A stretch of 64,000 nt of DNA from positions 48,234 to 112,233 of the forward strand of contig CANQOF010000005.1 in NCBI GenBank assembly GCA_947625405.1. The letters run 5' to 3'. A program made the position numbers and the translations under genes. The notes below the pieces were generated by a model, which saw only the letters and a list, made by a program, of their open reading frames with translations, did no database searches and was not told the DNA's origin. Positions 34,192 to 43,200 of this stretch are shown here, piece after piece; position 1 is the first letter of the stretch, and each line of letters begins with the position of its first letter. Origin of the DNA: an uncultured Atopobiaceae bacterium (lineage in GTDB: Bacteria > Actinomycetota > Coriobacteriia > Coriobacteriales > Atopobiaceae).

Positions 34192-34254
34192 AAACGTAAA
34201 CGTTTACGTTTCGCGTCTGGCACTAAGTAAACGATTACGTAACTCGCTTGTCAA
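34192..34254 (-). promoter_or_regulatory. promoter and two operators of the rpe-rpiB-esterase-glycosidase operon
   Basis: Reading the minus strand, TTGACA (34254-34249) and TTTACT (34231-34226) are 17 bases apart, a good promoter. The operator GTAATCGTTTAC (34238-34227) overlaps the -10 box. A second, 20-bp perfect palindrome AAACGTAAACGTTTACGTTT lies at 34192-34211, downstream of the start point. Two sites at this distance would allow cooperative repression by the LacI protein encoded at 27590. Confidence 0.75.
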
Positions 34255-34325
34255 GAGGGAATTCGGGAAAACGGAAACCACTCCCAAATCGCTCTTGTCA
34301 GCGAGTTCAACACGGCGGAAAGACG

Positions 34326-34508
34326 CTGGGGACGGTTCTTCTGTCTTGCGGCAAGCCGTCTACCAGCGCCTTTACCAAGACAGAAGAACCGTCCCTAGTG
34401 TCTTGCGGCGTTCGCCCAGCTAGAGGCGCTGCTCGCAAGACAGAAGAACCGTCCCTAGTGTCTCCAGACAGAAGAACCGTCCCTAGTGTCTTGCTAGTGT
34501 CTTGGGTT
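34326..34508. repeat. cluster of GACAGAAGAACCGTCCC repeats
   Basis: Four units, one inverted, carry GACAGAAGAACCGTCCCTAG followed by TGTCTTGC. They start near 34326, 34376, 34436 and 34465, and the last two are almost back to back. The family also occurs at 27380-27530. It fills most of the 480-base gap between the rpe promoter and the exporter gene; no gene is seen in it. Confidence 0.85.
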
Positions 34509-34647
34509 TTGCCACGCCCGTTCGGGCGAAGGAAAAGGGGGCAATCAAGCCACTTGCCAGTCCTTGGCAAACTCGCGGGGCGGGGGAGGGTACTGTAATA
34601 AGGTGTGAGCTGAGCGATATTTGAGGCGAAGACGCGGGGGAGGATCC

Positions 34648-35940
34648 ATGGCCACACATCACGAGGTTGGGAAGCGCGACGCGCAGGCGACGCAGGCGCC
34701 TTCATCCATCGAGTATTGCGCGAAGACGCTCATGCGCGCGGGGCGCCTCATGCTGAATTCCGGCGCCGGCTCGTGGCGCGTGCACCAGGTGATGTGCAAG
34801 CTCGGCGAGGTCCTCGGCCTCAAGGTCGAGGCGGACGTGGGCCTGAACTCCATCGACGCCACGATCTCGGACGGCACTCGGACCGTCACGGAGGTCGTGA
34901 ACGTCGCCATCCCCGGCACCTCCACCTCGCTCATCGATCAGATGGACCACATGCTCGAGGACGCCGAGGAGCTCGGCCCGAAGCTCACCGCGAAGGGCCT
35001 CGACGAGATGCTCAACGCGGTGGAGCACGACGCGCTCGCCTGGGGGCCAATCCAAACGGCGCTCGCGTGCGCGCTCGCGTGCGGTTCCTTCGCCTTCCTC
35101 CTCGGAGGCGGGCCGATCGAGTTCCTCTGCGCGTTCTTCGGCGGCGGCCTCGGCATGTTCGTGAACGTCTACCTCGGCGGACGCGGCTATAACCCGATGG
35201 TGGCCATCTGCATCGCCGTGGCGGTTTCCTGCGGCGGCTACCTCGCCGTCATGTACGCGGCGCAGGCGATGATGCCCGGCTCGGACCCTAAGCAGGCGGG
35301 CTACATCGCGGCCATTCTCTACAGCCTTCCCGGTTTCCCGCTCCTCGCCTCGGGGCTCGACCTCTTCAGGCTCGAGATGCGCGGCGGCTTCGAGCGCTTG
35401 CTCTACGCCGTGGTGGGCTTCATGCTCGCGGCGGGTATTGCGTGGCTCGTGGCGGACCTCTTCGGCCTCTACCCGGAGGATCTCGAGGGTCTCGGCCTTC
35501 CCTTCATCGGGCAGTTCTTCGTCGAGGCGGGGGCGGGCTTCCTCGCGGCGGCCATGCTCGCGGTGCTCTTCAACGGTCGCCCGGTATTCTGCGTGATCTC
35601 CGGCGTGATCGGCGCCATCATCTGCGGCATCAAGTACCTGCTCGTCTCCGGTTGCGGCATGGAGGTGGAGGCGGCCACATTCCTCGCCGCCACGTGCATC
35701 GGCATCCTCGCGGCCATCTTCTCGAAGGCGTGCGGCTGCTCGAAGCTCGCCGTCTCCGTGCCGCCGGCGATCCTCCTCATCCCCGGGCTCTTCCTCTATC
35801 GCGCCGTCTACTTCATGGCAACGACGCAGATCACCGAGGGCGTGGAGTGGTTCGTGCAGGCGCTCATGATCATCCTCTTCATCCCGCTGGGGATCGTCTT
35901 CGGCCGCGTGCTCACCGACCGCGCGTGGCGGCAGATCTAG
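34648..35940 (+). CDS. threonine/serine exporter family protein (ThrE type)
   Basis: A 430-residue inner-membrane protein. The N-terminal cytoplasmic domain (about 20-150) has the family motif AGRLMLNSGAGSWRVHQVM and DATISDGTR. About ten hydrophobic helices follow, as expected for fused ThrE_1 and ThrE_2 halves. It would export threonine, serine or small peptides. The ATG behind GGGGGAGGATCC is preferred. It is a single gene; the next gene on the strand has its own promoter. Confidence 0.85.
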   Translation: MATHHEVGKRDAQATQAPSSIEYCAKTLMRAGRLMLNSGAGSWRVHQVMCKLGEVLGLKVEADVGLNSIDATISDGTRTVTEVVNVAIPGTSTSLIDQMDHMLEDAEELGPKLTAKGLDEMLNAVEHDALAWGPIQTALACALACGSFAFLLGGGPIEFLCAFFGGGLGMFVNVYLGGRGYNPMVAICIAVAVSCGGYLAVMYAAQAMMPGSDPKQAGYIAAILYSLPGFPLLASGLDLFRLEMRGGFERLLYAVVGFMLAAGIAWLVADLFGLYPEDLEGLGLPFIGQFFVEAGAGFLAAAMLAVLFNGRPVFCVISGVIGAIICGIKYLLVSGCGMEVEAATFLAATCIGILAAIFSKACGCSKLAVSVPPAILLIPGLFLYRAVYFMATTQITEGVEWFVQALMIILFIPLGIVFGRVLTDRAWRQI

Positions 35941-36021
35941 GGCAATGGCCAAATTGGCATAGTTTTTCGGCGGAATGATCCGAATTTTCTGATTTCCGTC
36001 GCGTTTCCCGCGCCGCGTACT

Positions 36022-36030
36022 TGCTAGACT
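36022..36030 (+). promoter_or_regulatory. extended -10 box of the MFS gene, probably leaderless transcript
   Basis: TTGCTAGACT contains an extended -10 (TGCTAGACT). The ATG of the transporter begins 8 bases after its last base and no ribosome site lies between. Transcription should start at or next to the A of the ATG. The same TGCTAGACT occurs in the PTS promoter at 8676-8684. Confidence 0.6.
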
Positions 36031-36037
36031 CACGCGC

Positions 36038-37405
36038 ATGAGTGAGAGAGACCAATCGCGCGCGCTTAGCGCGGAAACCACCACGCCATCGACCTCGCCG
36101 GAAAACCGTCGGGCTGAATGGCTGCTCTCGATCGCGCGGCTCTTCGACCGCACGGGCGAGAACGGTGGGCGTTTCGTCGGCGTCCTCGGCATCGCCACCT
36201 ACACGCTCGGAAGCGACGCCTTCGGCATCGCCGCGATGATGCTCCTCTACGACGCGGCCATGGTCGTGGGCTACATCTTCGCCGGCCCCATGACCGACCA
36301 CTTCGGCCCGCGCAAGACGGCCGTCGTCTCGCTCGGCCTCATCGGCATCCTCTCGCTCCTCTACCAGCTCGTTCCCGATACGCTCGTCATGCTGGGCCTC
36401 TTCACCTTCATGATGAGCTTCTGGATGGGCGTGCAGTCCACGGCCTTCAACGCCTACCCTCCCTACCTCGTGCCCGACGAGGAGCTCCAAACGGCGAACG
36501 CGATGATGGGCACCGCCGCCAACATCGGCGGCTTCCTCGGCCCGCTCGTCGGCGGCCTCTTCGTGCTCGTGATGCCGCCGCGCGCGGTCTTCATCCCCTA
36601 CGGCATCATGAGCCTCGTCTCCATGGCGCTCTGCTGGATGCTCCACGAGCAGATCACCCCCGCTGAGCAGGCGAAAGCTCGCGGCGAGAGCATGAAGTTC
36701 GTGAAGATGGAGGAGGAAGAGCCGCACGGCCTCATGAACACCCTCTCCTACGCCAAGGAGGGCTTCCTCATCGCCGTGCGCAACGCGCCCATCTGGCTCT
36801 GTCTCGTGATGGGGTGGTTCGGCTTCTTCGCCTTCGGAGCCTTCGACTCGCTCGAATCGCTCTTCTACCGCGACGTCCTCCAAGTGGGCGCGGACTGGCT
36901 CGGCTGGCTCTCGGCCATGGGCGGCCTCGGCACGGTCCTCGGTGCGATCTGCATGCTGAAGTTCCCGGATAACTGGCTCTCGCTTCGCGGCCTCGCGGTG
37001 ATGCTCTTCATCACTGGCGCGGGCACCGTGATCTACGTGGGCACGGACAACGTGTGGATCGCCTGCATCGGGCAGATCATCCTCGGCACCGGCTTCGGCG
37101 CCTTCGAACCCGTGCAGGCGCTCATGGTGCAGCGCTTGACCGACCTTCCCGCGGTGGGCCGCGTCATGGCCATCATGCGCATCGGCTTCCGCTTCGCGGC
37201 AGTCGTGCCGCTGCTGATCGCGCCCTTCCTCGCCGAGGCCTTCGGCGTGCAGCCGGTGCTCGTCACGGCGGGCATCATCGTCACGATCTGCGGCATCGGC
37301 TTCATCTTCGGCATCCCGAAGTCGCTGAACCAGCGCTCCCAGATGGTCGCCGGCGACGGCGTGCCCAGCACCCGCCACTTCGTGAAGTCTCCGAAGAAGG
37401 ACTAG
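36038..37405 (+). CDS. major facilitator superfamily transporter
   Basis: The 455-residue protein has about twelve hydrophobic helices. The loop after helix 2 carries the MFS signature (GPMTDHFGPRKTAVVSLG). The central cytoplasmic loop is charged (AKARGESMKFVKMEEEEPHG). Resemblance is to drug or enterobactin-exporter-like MFS proteins, but substrate cannot be inferred. It has no Shine-Dalgarno site and appears to be translated from a leaderless mRNA. It converges on the surface lipase gene. Confidence 0.85.
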   Translation: MSERDQSRALSAETTTPSTSPENRRAEWLLSIARLFDRTGENGGRFVGVLGIATYTLGSDAFGIAAMMLLYDAAMVVGYIFAGPMTDHFGPRKTAVVSLGLIGILSLLYQLVPDTLVMLGLFTFMMSFWMGVQSTAFNAYPPYLVPDEELQTANAMMGTAANIGGFLGPLVGGLFVLVMPPRAVFIPYGIMSLVSMALCWMLHEQITPAEQAKARGESMKFVKMEEEEPHGLMNTLSYAKEGFLIAVRNAPIWLCLVMGWFGFFAFGAFDSLESLFYRDVLQVGADWLGWLSAMGGLGTVLGAICMLKFPDNWLSLRGLAVMLFITGAGTVIYVGTDNVWIACIGQIILGTGFGAFEPVQALMVQRLTDLPAVGRVMAIMRIGFRFAAVVPLLIAPFLAEAFGVQPVLVTAGIIVTICGIGFIFGIPKSLNQRSQMVAGDGVPSTRHFVKSPKKD

Positions 37406-37487
37406 CCGTGTCCCGCGTTTTCGCCGCGCACGCGCGCGAGGCGCGCCTTGGCGGCTGACCCCGCGCGCTCGCGCGTGCGAGCGTCCG

Positions 37488-39932
37488 CTAGCGCAGCTGC
37501 TCGTGGTTCGCGTCGATCTCGGCTTTGCGCGCGTTTCGCGTGACGCACCAGGAGATGGCGAACACCACGAGCGCCACGGGGAGCACGAGCACCCTCGCGA
37601 GAAGCACCCAGTTAAAGCTCCTCAACGAGGTGAGGTAGCCGCCCGAGGTGCCGTCGGGGGAGATCTGCTCGAGGACGAGGCCGTTCTCATCCACCACGTT
37701 GAGCACCATATCGGCGGTTTGGAAGTGCGCGGGAAGCTCGCTCGAGAAGCGCTTTCCCTGCTCAAGCGGTACGCTCGCAAAGGCGACCCCATAGGCGTCC
37801 TCGGCGTCGGCCGACTCTATGGCCACCTGCATGGTGCCCGTGTCCCTCGCCGTGATCACCACCCGATAGTCCTCGTCCGCGGGCACGAGGAAGACCTTGT
37901 CCTCGTTCTCCACCGCCATCGGGATATCGGGCGATTCTTGCGTGATCTCCTCGTTTTGCACGGAGGCCACGAGCTCGTCGCCTTGGTAGAGCTCCACGTC
38001 CACGGGACACATGATGACCACGCGGTTCTTGCCCTTGGCTTGGTTCTCCTCGGGCCAGCCGTTCTTCACCGCCTGGATGTAGCCGATGATCTCGTGCGTC
38101 GGCCAGGGCGAATCCTCCTGCACGATGCCGTCCATGTCGTTCGAGAACGTGAAGAAGACGCCGAACTTCCCGTAGATCGTGTTGCCTCTCGCGGTGGCAA
38201 TGGGGATGCCATAGGCCCCCTCGCCGTTCTCGCCGAAGGTGTCGAGCAGGTTGTAGACGTTGATGATGTTCTCGTAGCCGTTCACCACGGGGGTCTTCTC
38301 GGTGGTGTCGGCGTTGATGGCGTCGATGGCGCCGAAGGTGTAGGCGTAGACGTCGTCGACGTCGGTGTTCTTGGCGTACCACGCGTCGCTGTTGGCCTCG
38401 TTGTTCAGCTTCGCCGCCACGAGGTTCGTCCCCGCGCCCCCGAGGCTGTGACCGGTGACGAGGATCTTCATCGGACGATCGCCGAGCTCGGGGTGCAGGG
38501 TGTGGAAGTCCTCAAGCCCCGCGAACACGTCCTCCTCGAACTCCCAGATCCAGTCCCACGCCTCGTATCCGTAGAAGTCCTTGTCGGCCCGGGGCGTGGC
38601 GTCTTTGATGGCCGTATAGAAGCCCTGCGTGCCCTTGAGGTTCACGATCAACAGATCGCACGGCTCGCCGTTCACCACCATCTCGCGCGTGGCGAGGGAG
38701 AAGGCGAGCTCGTCGTCGCCGGCAAAGCGCGTATCGCCGCGCCGCGCGTTCCAGCGGTTGAGGCTCGTATCGGGGTCATCGGTGGTCTCGGTCGGGTAGC
38801 TATAGAACGAGTAGTCGCCCTCGTCGACGCCGAGCAGCTGGTAGGTCTGCTTGAGGTACGTGGGGTCGTACGCCGCTTGCGAGAGGTTGCTGCAGATCAT
38901 CGCGAGGTGGTAGTTCGCGTAGGAGGCGTCGTTGATCGGCTGCATGTGGACCTGCGTTGAGGGCGTCTCGAAGAGCGAGGGACCCCACGCCATGTCCTCG
39001 TAGTGGCCACCGTGCGTGGCCCCGCTGCTCGGGTCGGGATCTTCTTGCGGAGCCCCGTCCGCGTAGCCGTTGGAGTTGTTGTAGATGCGCACCGTGGAGG
39101 CGCCGAGCACGTCGGACCAGATCTGCCCGAACTGGAATTCCAAATCCTCGGGATCCTCCACCACGTGGTAGGCCTGCTCCGTCGACGCGAGGTCGCCGCA
39201 TAGCACGCGGAAGAAGGAGGCGATGTCCTCCACTTCCTCCGGCATGCGGTCCTCGATGGGCTTGTGGATGCCGAGGACGTAGATGGTGGCGTCGCCCGCC
39301 TTGATGTCCTCGGCCACGTCGTACGCGCAGTTGGCATAGGCGTAGATCTTGATCTTCGTGCCCATGTTCTCCCAGTTGGAGCCCACGGCGCTCGTGTCGT
39401 AGTGGCCGTCGTAGTCGTAATCGCCGTCGTTCGTGCTCCCGCTCGTGCAGAGGATTACGCTCTTTATGGCGTTGGGGTCATCCACCTTGTCGAGCAGCTG
39501 GTTGGCCGCCTCGAGGCCCGCGGTCATGTTGTGGCCGCCCTCGTCCACGTCCTCGGAAGGGGGCTCGATGCCGTCGATGGCCGACGAGAGGGCCTGGAAA
39601 TCATTCGTGAAATCGGATTCCACGATCCCCGTGTCGCCGAAGGAGACGATGGCGATGGAGTTGTTCGCGAGCGTGCTCGCGGCTCCGTCGAGGAATTTCT
39701 TGGCCACGGCCTTCACTTCCTCGAACGAGCTATCGGCCACGTACTCCTCGCGATAGGCGTCGCTCGTGCCGCCGAAGTAGAACGCCTCCACGTCCGACGC
39801 GTCGACGATGAGCACGGTGTAGCGAGGCGTCTTCTCGCCGGAGGAGGGCTCCGCCAAGGCCTGCGTGGCGGCGAGCCCGAAGGCCACGAGGACGGCGAGG
39901 AGGGCAAGCGCGAGTTTTCTCTGCCATTGCAT
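37488..39932 (-). CDS. secreted VWA-lipase fusion protein, membrane anchored
   Basis: The 814-residue protein starts with a signal peptide (MQWQRKLALALLAVLVAFGL, cleavage near ATQALA). A von Willebrand factor A-like domain follows (about 35-260; YTVLIVDASDVEAFYFGG, with DASDV where an intact MIDAS has DxSxS). A class-3-type lipase domain comes next, with nucleophile S496 in VTGHSLGGAGTN. A beta-rich stretch and a C-terminal membrane helix (LARVLVLPVALVVFAISWCV) with a basic tail end the protein. It should be displayed on the cell surface and hydrolyse an ester. The fusion is unusual. The next upstream gene on the strand encodes a zinc-ribbon membrane protein 52 bases away. Confidence 0.75.
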   Translation of the reverse strand: MQWQRKLALALLAVLVAFGLAATQALAEPSSGEKTPRYTVLIVDASDVEAFYFGGTSDAYREEYVADSSFEEVKAVAKKFLDGAASTLANNSIAIVSFGDTGIVESDFTNDFQALSSAIDGIEPPSEDVDEGGHNMTAGLEAANQLLDKVDDPNAIKSVILCTSGSTNDGDYDYDGHYDTSAVGSNWENMGTKIKIYAYANCAYDVAEDIKAGDATIYVLGIHKPIEDRMPEEVEDIASFFRVLCGDLASTEQAYHVVEDPEDLEFQFGQIWSDVLGASTVRIYNNSNGYADGAPQEDPDPSSGATHGGHYEDMAWGPSLFETPSTQVHMQPINDASYANYHLAMICSNLSQAAYDPTYLKQTYQLLGVDEGDYSFYSYPTETTDDPDTSLNRWNARRGDTRFAGDDELAFSLATREMVVNGEPCDLLIVNLKGTQGFYTAIKDATPRADKDFYGYEAWDWIWEFEEDVFAGLEDFHTLHPELGDRPMKILVTGHSLGGAGTNLVAAKLNNEANSDAWYAKNTDVDDVYAYTFGAIDAINADTTEKTPVVNGYENIINVYNLLDTFGENGEGAYGIPIATARGNTIYGKFGVFFTFSNDMDGIVQEDSPWPTHEIIGYIQAVKNGWPEENQAKGKNRVVIMCPVDVELYQGDELVASVQNEEITQESPDIPMAVENEDKVFLVPADEDYRVVITARDTGTMQVAIESADAEDAYGVAFASVPLEQGKRFSSELPAHFQTADMVLNVVDENGLVLEQISPDGTSGGYLTSLRSFNWVLLARVLVLPVALVVFAISWCVTRNARKAEIDANHEQLR

Positions 39933-39984
39933 GGTCGATGCGCTCCGTTTCAAGGGGACGGGGAATGGGGAGATGACGCACGTG

Positions 39985-40683
39985 CTAGGAGGCGACGGCA
40001 CCGTTGCCCGCGGGGTCGAGGAGGTAGGTGCGCACGCGCTTCGACCTCGCGCAATAGAGCGACACGAGCACGAGTGCCAAGACCACCACCACGAGGCTCG
40101 CGATGGTGAACCAAATCCCCATGCCGCCCATGAGGTAGACCACGAGCAAGGCGACGAGCGCGAGGATGTCGACCACCGCGGAGATCTGGTAGAGGAGGAG
40201 GAAGCGCCTCCCTCGCCTGAAGAGGAGGATCGCAGAGATGAGCTGGAGGAGCCCCGCGAGGAAGTAGCCTCCCACGGCGCCGAAGATCACATAGCGCACC
40301 CACTCGTTGGCGAAGGCCTGCAGAGGCTGCAGGTTGAGCGCGTAGACGAGGAGAGTGGCCCCAGAGACGAGCAGGTAGACGCCCTCGACGACGCCGAGGC
40401 ACGCGAGGAAGAGAAGGAAGCCTCCCAGCACGCGATGGCGCGCGAACCGCCTCGCCTGCCTCTCGTCAAGGGGCGCGCTTGCCGTGGGCGCCACGCTCGG
40501 AGCCTTTTGGGCGGGCACAGGCGCGGGCTCGGGCGCGGAAGCCACGGGAGGTTCGGGCGCCGAAGCGGGCGCGGGCGCCACCGCGGGATTCTCCACGACC
40601 TCCACGACTTCTACGGCAGAGCCGCAGTTCGGGCAGAACCGCGCGCCAGGCTTCACCTCGGCGCCGCAATGGTTGCAATACAT
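39985..40683 (-). CDS. zinc-ribbon membrane protein
   Basis: A 232-residue protein with an N-terminal zinc ribbon (CNHCGAEVKPGARFCPNCGS; four cysteines in two CxxC pairs). A proline/alanine/glutamate-rich linker (about 30-70) and four hydrophobic helices (about 85-215) follow. Such proteins are common in Gram-positive bacteria; role unknown. The ATG follows GGGAGACCGGATCC. It may be co-transcribed with the VWA-lipase gene that follows. Confidence 0.8.
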   Translation of the reverse strand: MYCNHCGAEVKPGARFCPNCGSAVEVVEVVENPAVAPAPASAPEPPVASAPEPAPVPAQKAPSVAPTASAPLDERQARRFARHRVLGGFLLFLACLGVVEGVYLLVSGATLLVYALNLQPLQAFANEWVRYVIFGAVGGYFLAGLLQLISAILLFRRGRRFLLLYQISAVVDILALVALLVVYLMGGMGIWFTIASLVVVVLALVLVSLYCARSKRVRTYLLDPAGNGAVAS

Positions 40684-40795
40684 GGATCCGGTCTCCCTTG
40701 CTCGCGAGAGAAACGCCGGCCAGACGCTGAATGGCGCCATCATAGCGAACCCTTGGCGTGTCTCATCGCAAAGCCCCGAGGCAACGTTTCGCCTT

Positions 40796-41023
40796 AGGGT
40801 GCACGCAGGACTGCCATAGCCAAGCTTGCGGTGTATCTCATGGCACGGGTGCGCTTAGGGTGTAGGGAAACGTGCCACGCCCCCGCTTGCGGTGCGCGAA
40901 TCGGGCAGAACCGAGCCGTTATCACCCCAATTCACTCCACCGCAAGCACACCCGTGCCACGAGATACACCCGAAGGCAACGTGCGGCGCGCTTTGCGACA
41001 CCGCAAGCACACCCGTGCCACGA
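40796..41023. repeat. cluster of CACCGCAAGCACACCCGTGCC repeats
   Basis: Two direct copies of ACCGCAAGCACACCCGTGCC start near 40939 and 41000. An inverted, partly diverged copy (GGCACGGGTGCGC) lies near 40843, with further CTTGCGGTG and TTAGGGTG pieces around it. The pattern is a palindromic intergenic repeat. It occupies most of the 441-base gap between the zinc-ribbon gene and the SDR gene; no gene is seen. Confidence 0.75.
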
Positions 41024-41062
41024 CGGACACCTGAAGGCATGGAATGCGAGCCGAGACTAAGA

Positions 41063-41093
41063 GACCCTCTCCCGCGTCGTGCGGGAGAGGGTC
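41063..41093 (-). terminator. intrinsic-type terminator of the SDR gene
   Basis: A perfect 13-bp stem (GACCCTCTCCCGC, 41063-41075, with 41081-41093) and a 5-base loop lie 32 bases beyond the SDR stop. Very stable; only a weak T-rich end follows on the minus strand. Confidence 0.7.
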
Positions 41094-41124
41094 CGAAAGC
41101 CACTCAAAAGTCCAGCGCCAATGC

Positions 41125-41904
41125 CTAGTAGATCGTGAAGCCGCCGTCTACGACGAGGTCCTCGCCGGTGATCATGTTCGACTCCGCGCAGGAGAGGAAG
41201 AGCACCGCCGCGGCGATCTCGTCGGTCTCGGCGAAGCGATGGGCTGGGATGGCGCGGATCATGTTTTCCTTCACCTCGCCCTGCCAGGCCTTCTCGCCCA
41301 TGTAGGTGTTCACGACGGTGGGGGCGACGCCATTCACGTTGATGCCGTATTCGGCCCACTCGAGTGCGCAGACCTTGATCATGCCCACGACCGCCGCCTT
41401 GCTCATCGTGTAGCCCACGTGCTCGTTGATGGCGATGAAGTCCGCCTGCGAGGTGACGCAGACGATCTTGCCCCCGCGTCCCTGCTTGATCATCTGGTTC
41501 GCCACGGCCTGGCACACGCGGAAGACGCCGATGGCGTTCACGTTGATGTGCTTCTCGATGGTCTCGATGGCGATGTCCTTCGCCGGGGTGAGGTGCACGT
41601 AGCCGGGCATCGCGGCGAGCACGTCCACGCCGCCCATGCGCTCGACGACCGCGTTCACCATGGAGTCCACGGAATCTTGGCTCGTGACATCGCAGAACAC
41701 GCCCATCGTCTCCACGCCGTACTCCTCGGCGATGGAGCTCGCCACCTGCTCCACGGTGTCCTTCATGTCGGCGATGGCCACCTTCGCGCCCTTCTTGGCG
41801 TACATGCGAGCCGTGGCCTCGCCGATGCCGCCCGCGCCGCCCACGACGATGGCCACCTTGCCGCCGAGATCGAAGTCGCCGTTCACCTTTTGGTAGTTGA
41901 TCAT
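41125..41904 (-). CDS. short-chain dehydrogenase/reductase
   Basis: The 259-residue protein has a Rossmann fold with the nucleotide motif GGAGGIGE and the catalytic serine in VTSQADF. The active-site pair is in YTMSK, and asparagine is in INVNAIG. The usual NNAG motif of SDRs is replaced by AAMPGYV, an uncommon variant. C-terminal SNMITGEDLVVDGG is typical. It reduces or oxidises a small carbonyl/alcohol, substrate unknown. The ATG follows GAAAGGGGAGCTCC. It is divergent from serC and ends in a strong hairpin. Confidence 0.82.
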   Translation of the reverse strand: MINYQKVNGDFDLGGKVAIVVGGAGGIGEATARMYAKKGAKVAIADMKDTVEQVASSIAEEYGVETMGVFCDVTSQDSVDSMVNAVVERMGGVDVLAAMPGYVHLTPAKDIAIETIEKHINVNAIGVFRVCQAVANQMIKQGRGGKIVCVTSQADFIAINEHVGYTMSKAAVVGMIKVCALEWAEYGINVNGVAPTVVNTYMGEKAWQGEVKENMIRAIPAHRFAETDEIAAAVLFLSCAESNMITGEDLVVDGGFTIY

Positions 41905-42052
41905 GGAGCTCCCCTTTCGCCTCGTGCTCCCCATATGCCTGAGCGCAAGTCTAGCCCGCCGCTCCTTCAAGAATTGGAAACGCGCGATGTTTACTATTGC
42001 GCGGGCGGTTGCTGCTAGTATTCCGTGGGTCAACTTGTATGGGGGAGGTCTC

Positions 42053-43177
42053 ATGCCCAGGGCGCACAACTTCAATCCGGGCCCGGCGGCGCTGCCGGTG
42101 CAGGTGCTCGAGGAGGTCCAGGCGGAGCTCGTCGACTACGCCGGAAACGGGCTTTCGGTGCTTGAGATGAGCCACCGCGCCCCCTCCTTCATTGAGATCT
42201 ACGAGAAGGCCGAGGAGACGCTGCGCGACGTGCTCGGCATTCCCGGCGACTACGACGTGCTCTTCCTCTCCGGCGGCGCCACGCTCGAGTTCGCCGCCCT
42301 CGCGATGAACCTCATGCGCACGGGGCGCGCGGGCTACGTCGTCTCCGGGCATTTCTCGAAGGTGGCCATGGACGAGGGCGCGCGCTACGGCGAGGCCGTT
42401 TGCCTCGCGACGGGCGAAGGCTCGAACTTCTCGGCCATCCCCACGAAGGCGGAGATCGATTCCGCGATCGTCGCCGAGGTGGCCGCGGGCGGCCTCGACT
42501 ACGTGCACATCTGCCAGAACAACACCATCTACGGCACGATGTTCCATGAGCTCCCGGAGACGGACGACGTGCCGCTCGTGGCCGACGTCTCGAGCTGCTT
42601 CCTCTCGCTTCCGCTCGACGTCGAGCGCTACGGGGTCATCTACGCGGGCGCGCAGAAGAACGCAGGCCCCGCGGGCGTCACCGTCGTCATCTGCCGCCAC
42701 GACCTCATCGCCCAGGGCCCGGCGCTCGGCATCTGCCCCGCCTACCTCGATTGGCGCAGCCAGGCGATGAAGCAGTCCATGCTGAACACCCCGAACACCT
42801 TCGGCATCTACGTGTGCGGCAAGGTGTTCGAGTGGGTGAAGGAGATGGGCGGCCTCGAGGCCATGGAGGCGAGGAACCGCAAGAAGGCCTCAATGCTCTA
42901 CGACGTGCTCGACCAGTCGAAGCTCTTCCGGGGCGTGGCGCGGCCCCAAGATCGCTCCATCGCGAACGTGACCTTCACCACCAACATTCCCGAACTCGAT
43001 CGCGAGTTCGTGAGCGAGGCGGCGCGGGCGGGGCTCGTGGGCCTCGGCGGGCATAGGCTCGTGGGCGGCATGCGCGCCTCGATCTACAACGCCGTGCCCA
43101 AGGCCTCCGTCGAGCGGCTCTGCGGCCTCATGAAGGAGTTCGAGGAGCTCCACGCGGGCAGCTCGTCAACGGAGTAG
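42053..43177 (+). CDS. serC: phosphoserine aminotransferase
   Basis: A 374-residue fold-type I PLP enzyme catalysing 3-phosphohydroxypyruvate + glutamate to phosphoserine. Recognisable parts are NFNPGPAALPVQVLEEVQ, EMSHRAPSF, FLSGGATLEF and the PLP lysine in YAGAQKNAGPAG. The ATG follows GGGGGAGGTCTC. An extended -10 box TGCTAGTAT (42013-42021) lies upstream. It is the first gene of serC-serA-DUF1015 and provides the second step of serine synthesis. Confidence 0.93.
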   Translation: MPRAHNFNPGPAALPVQVLEEVQAELVDYAGNGLSVLEMSHRAPSFIEIYEKAEETLRDVLGIPGDYDVLFLSGGATLEFAALAMNLMRTGRAGYVVSGHFSKVAMDEGARYGEAVCLATGEGSNFSAIPTKAEIDSAIVAEVAAGGLDYVHICQNNTIYGTMFHELPETDDVPLVADVSSCFLSLPLDVERYGVIYAGAQKNAGPAGVTVVICRHDLIAQGPALGICPAYLDWRSQAMKQSMLNTPNTFGIYVCGKVFEWVKEMGGLEAMEARNRKKASMLYDVLDQSKLFRGVARPQDRSIANVTFTTNIPELDREFVSEAARAGLVGLGGHRLVGGMRASIYNAVPKASVERLCGLMKEFEELHAGSSSTE

Positions 43178-43200
43178 CGGGTTTCAAGAGAAGGATGTCC

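Noticed and set aside
40796..41023. Small RNA gene in the repeat cluster
   Set aside because: Direct and inverted repeats explain the structure; I saw no promoter-terminator pair enclosing it.
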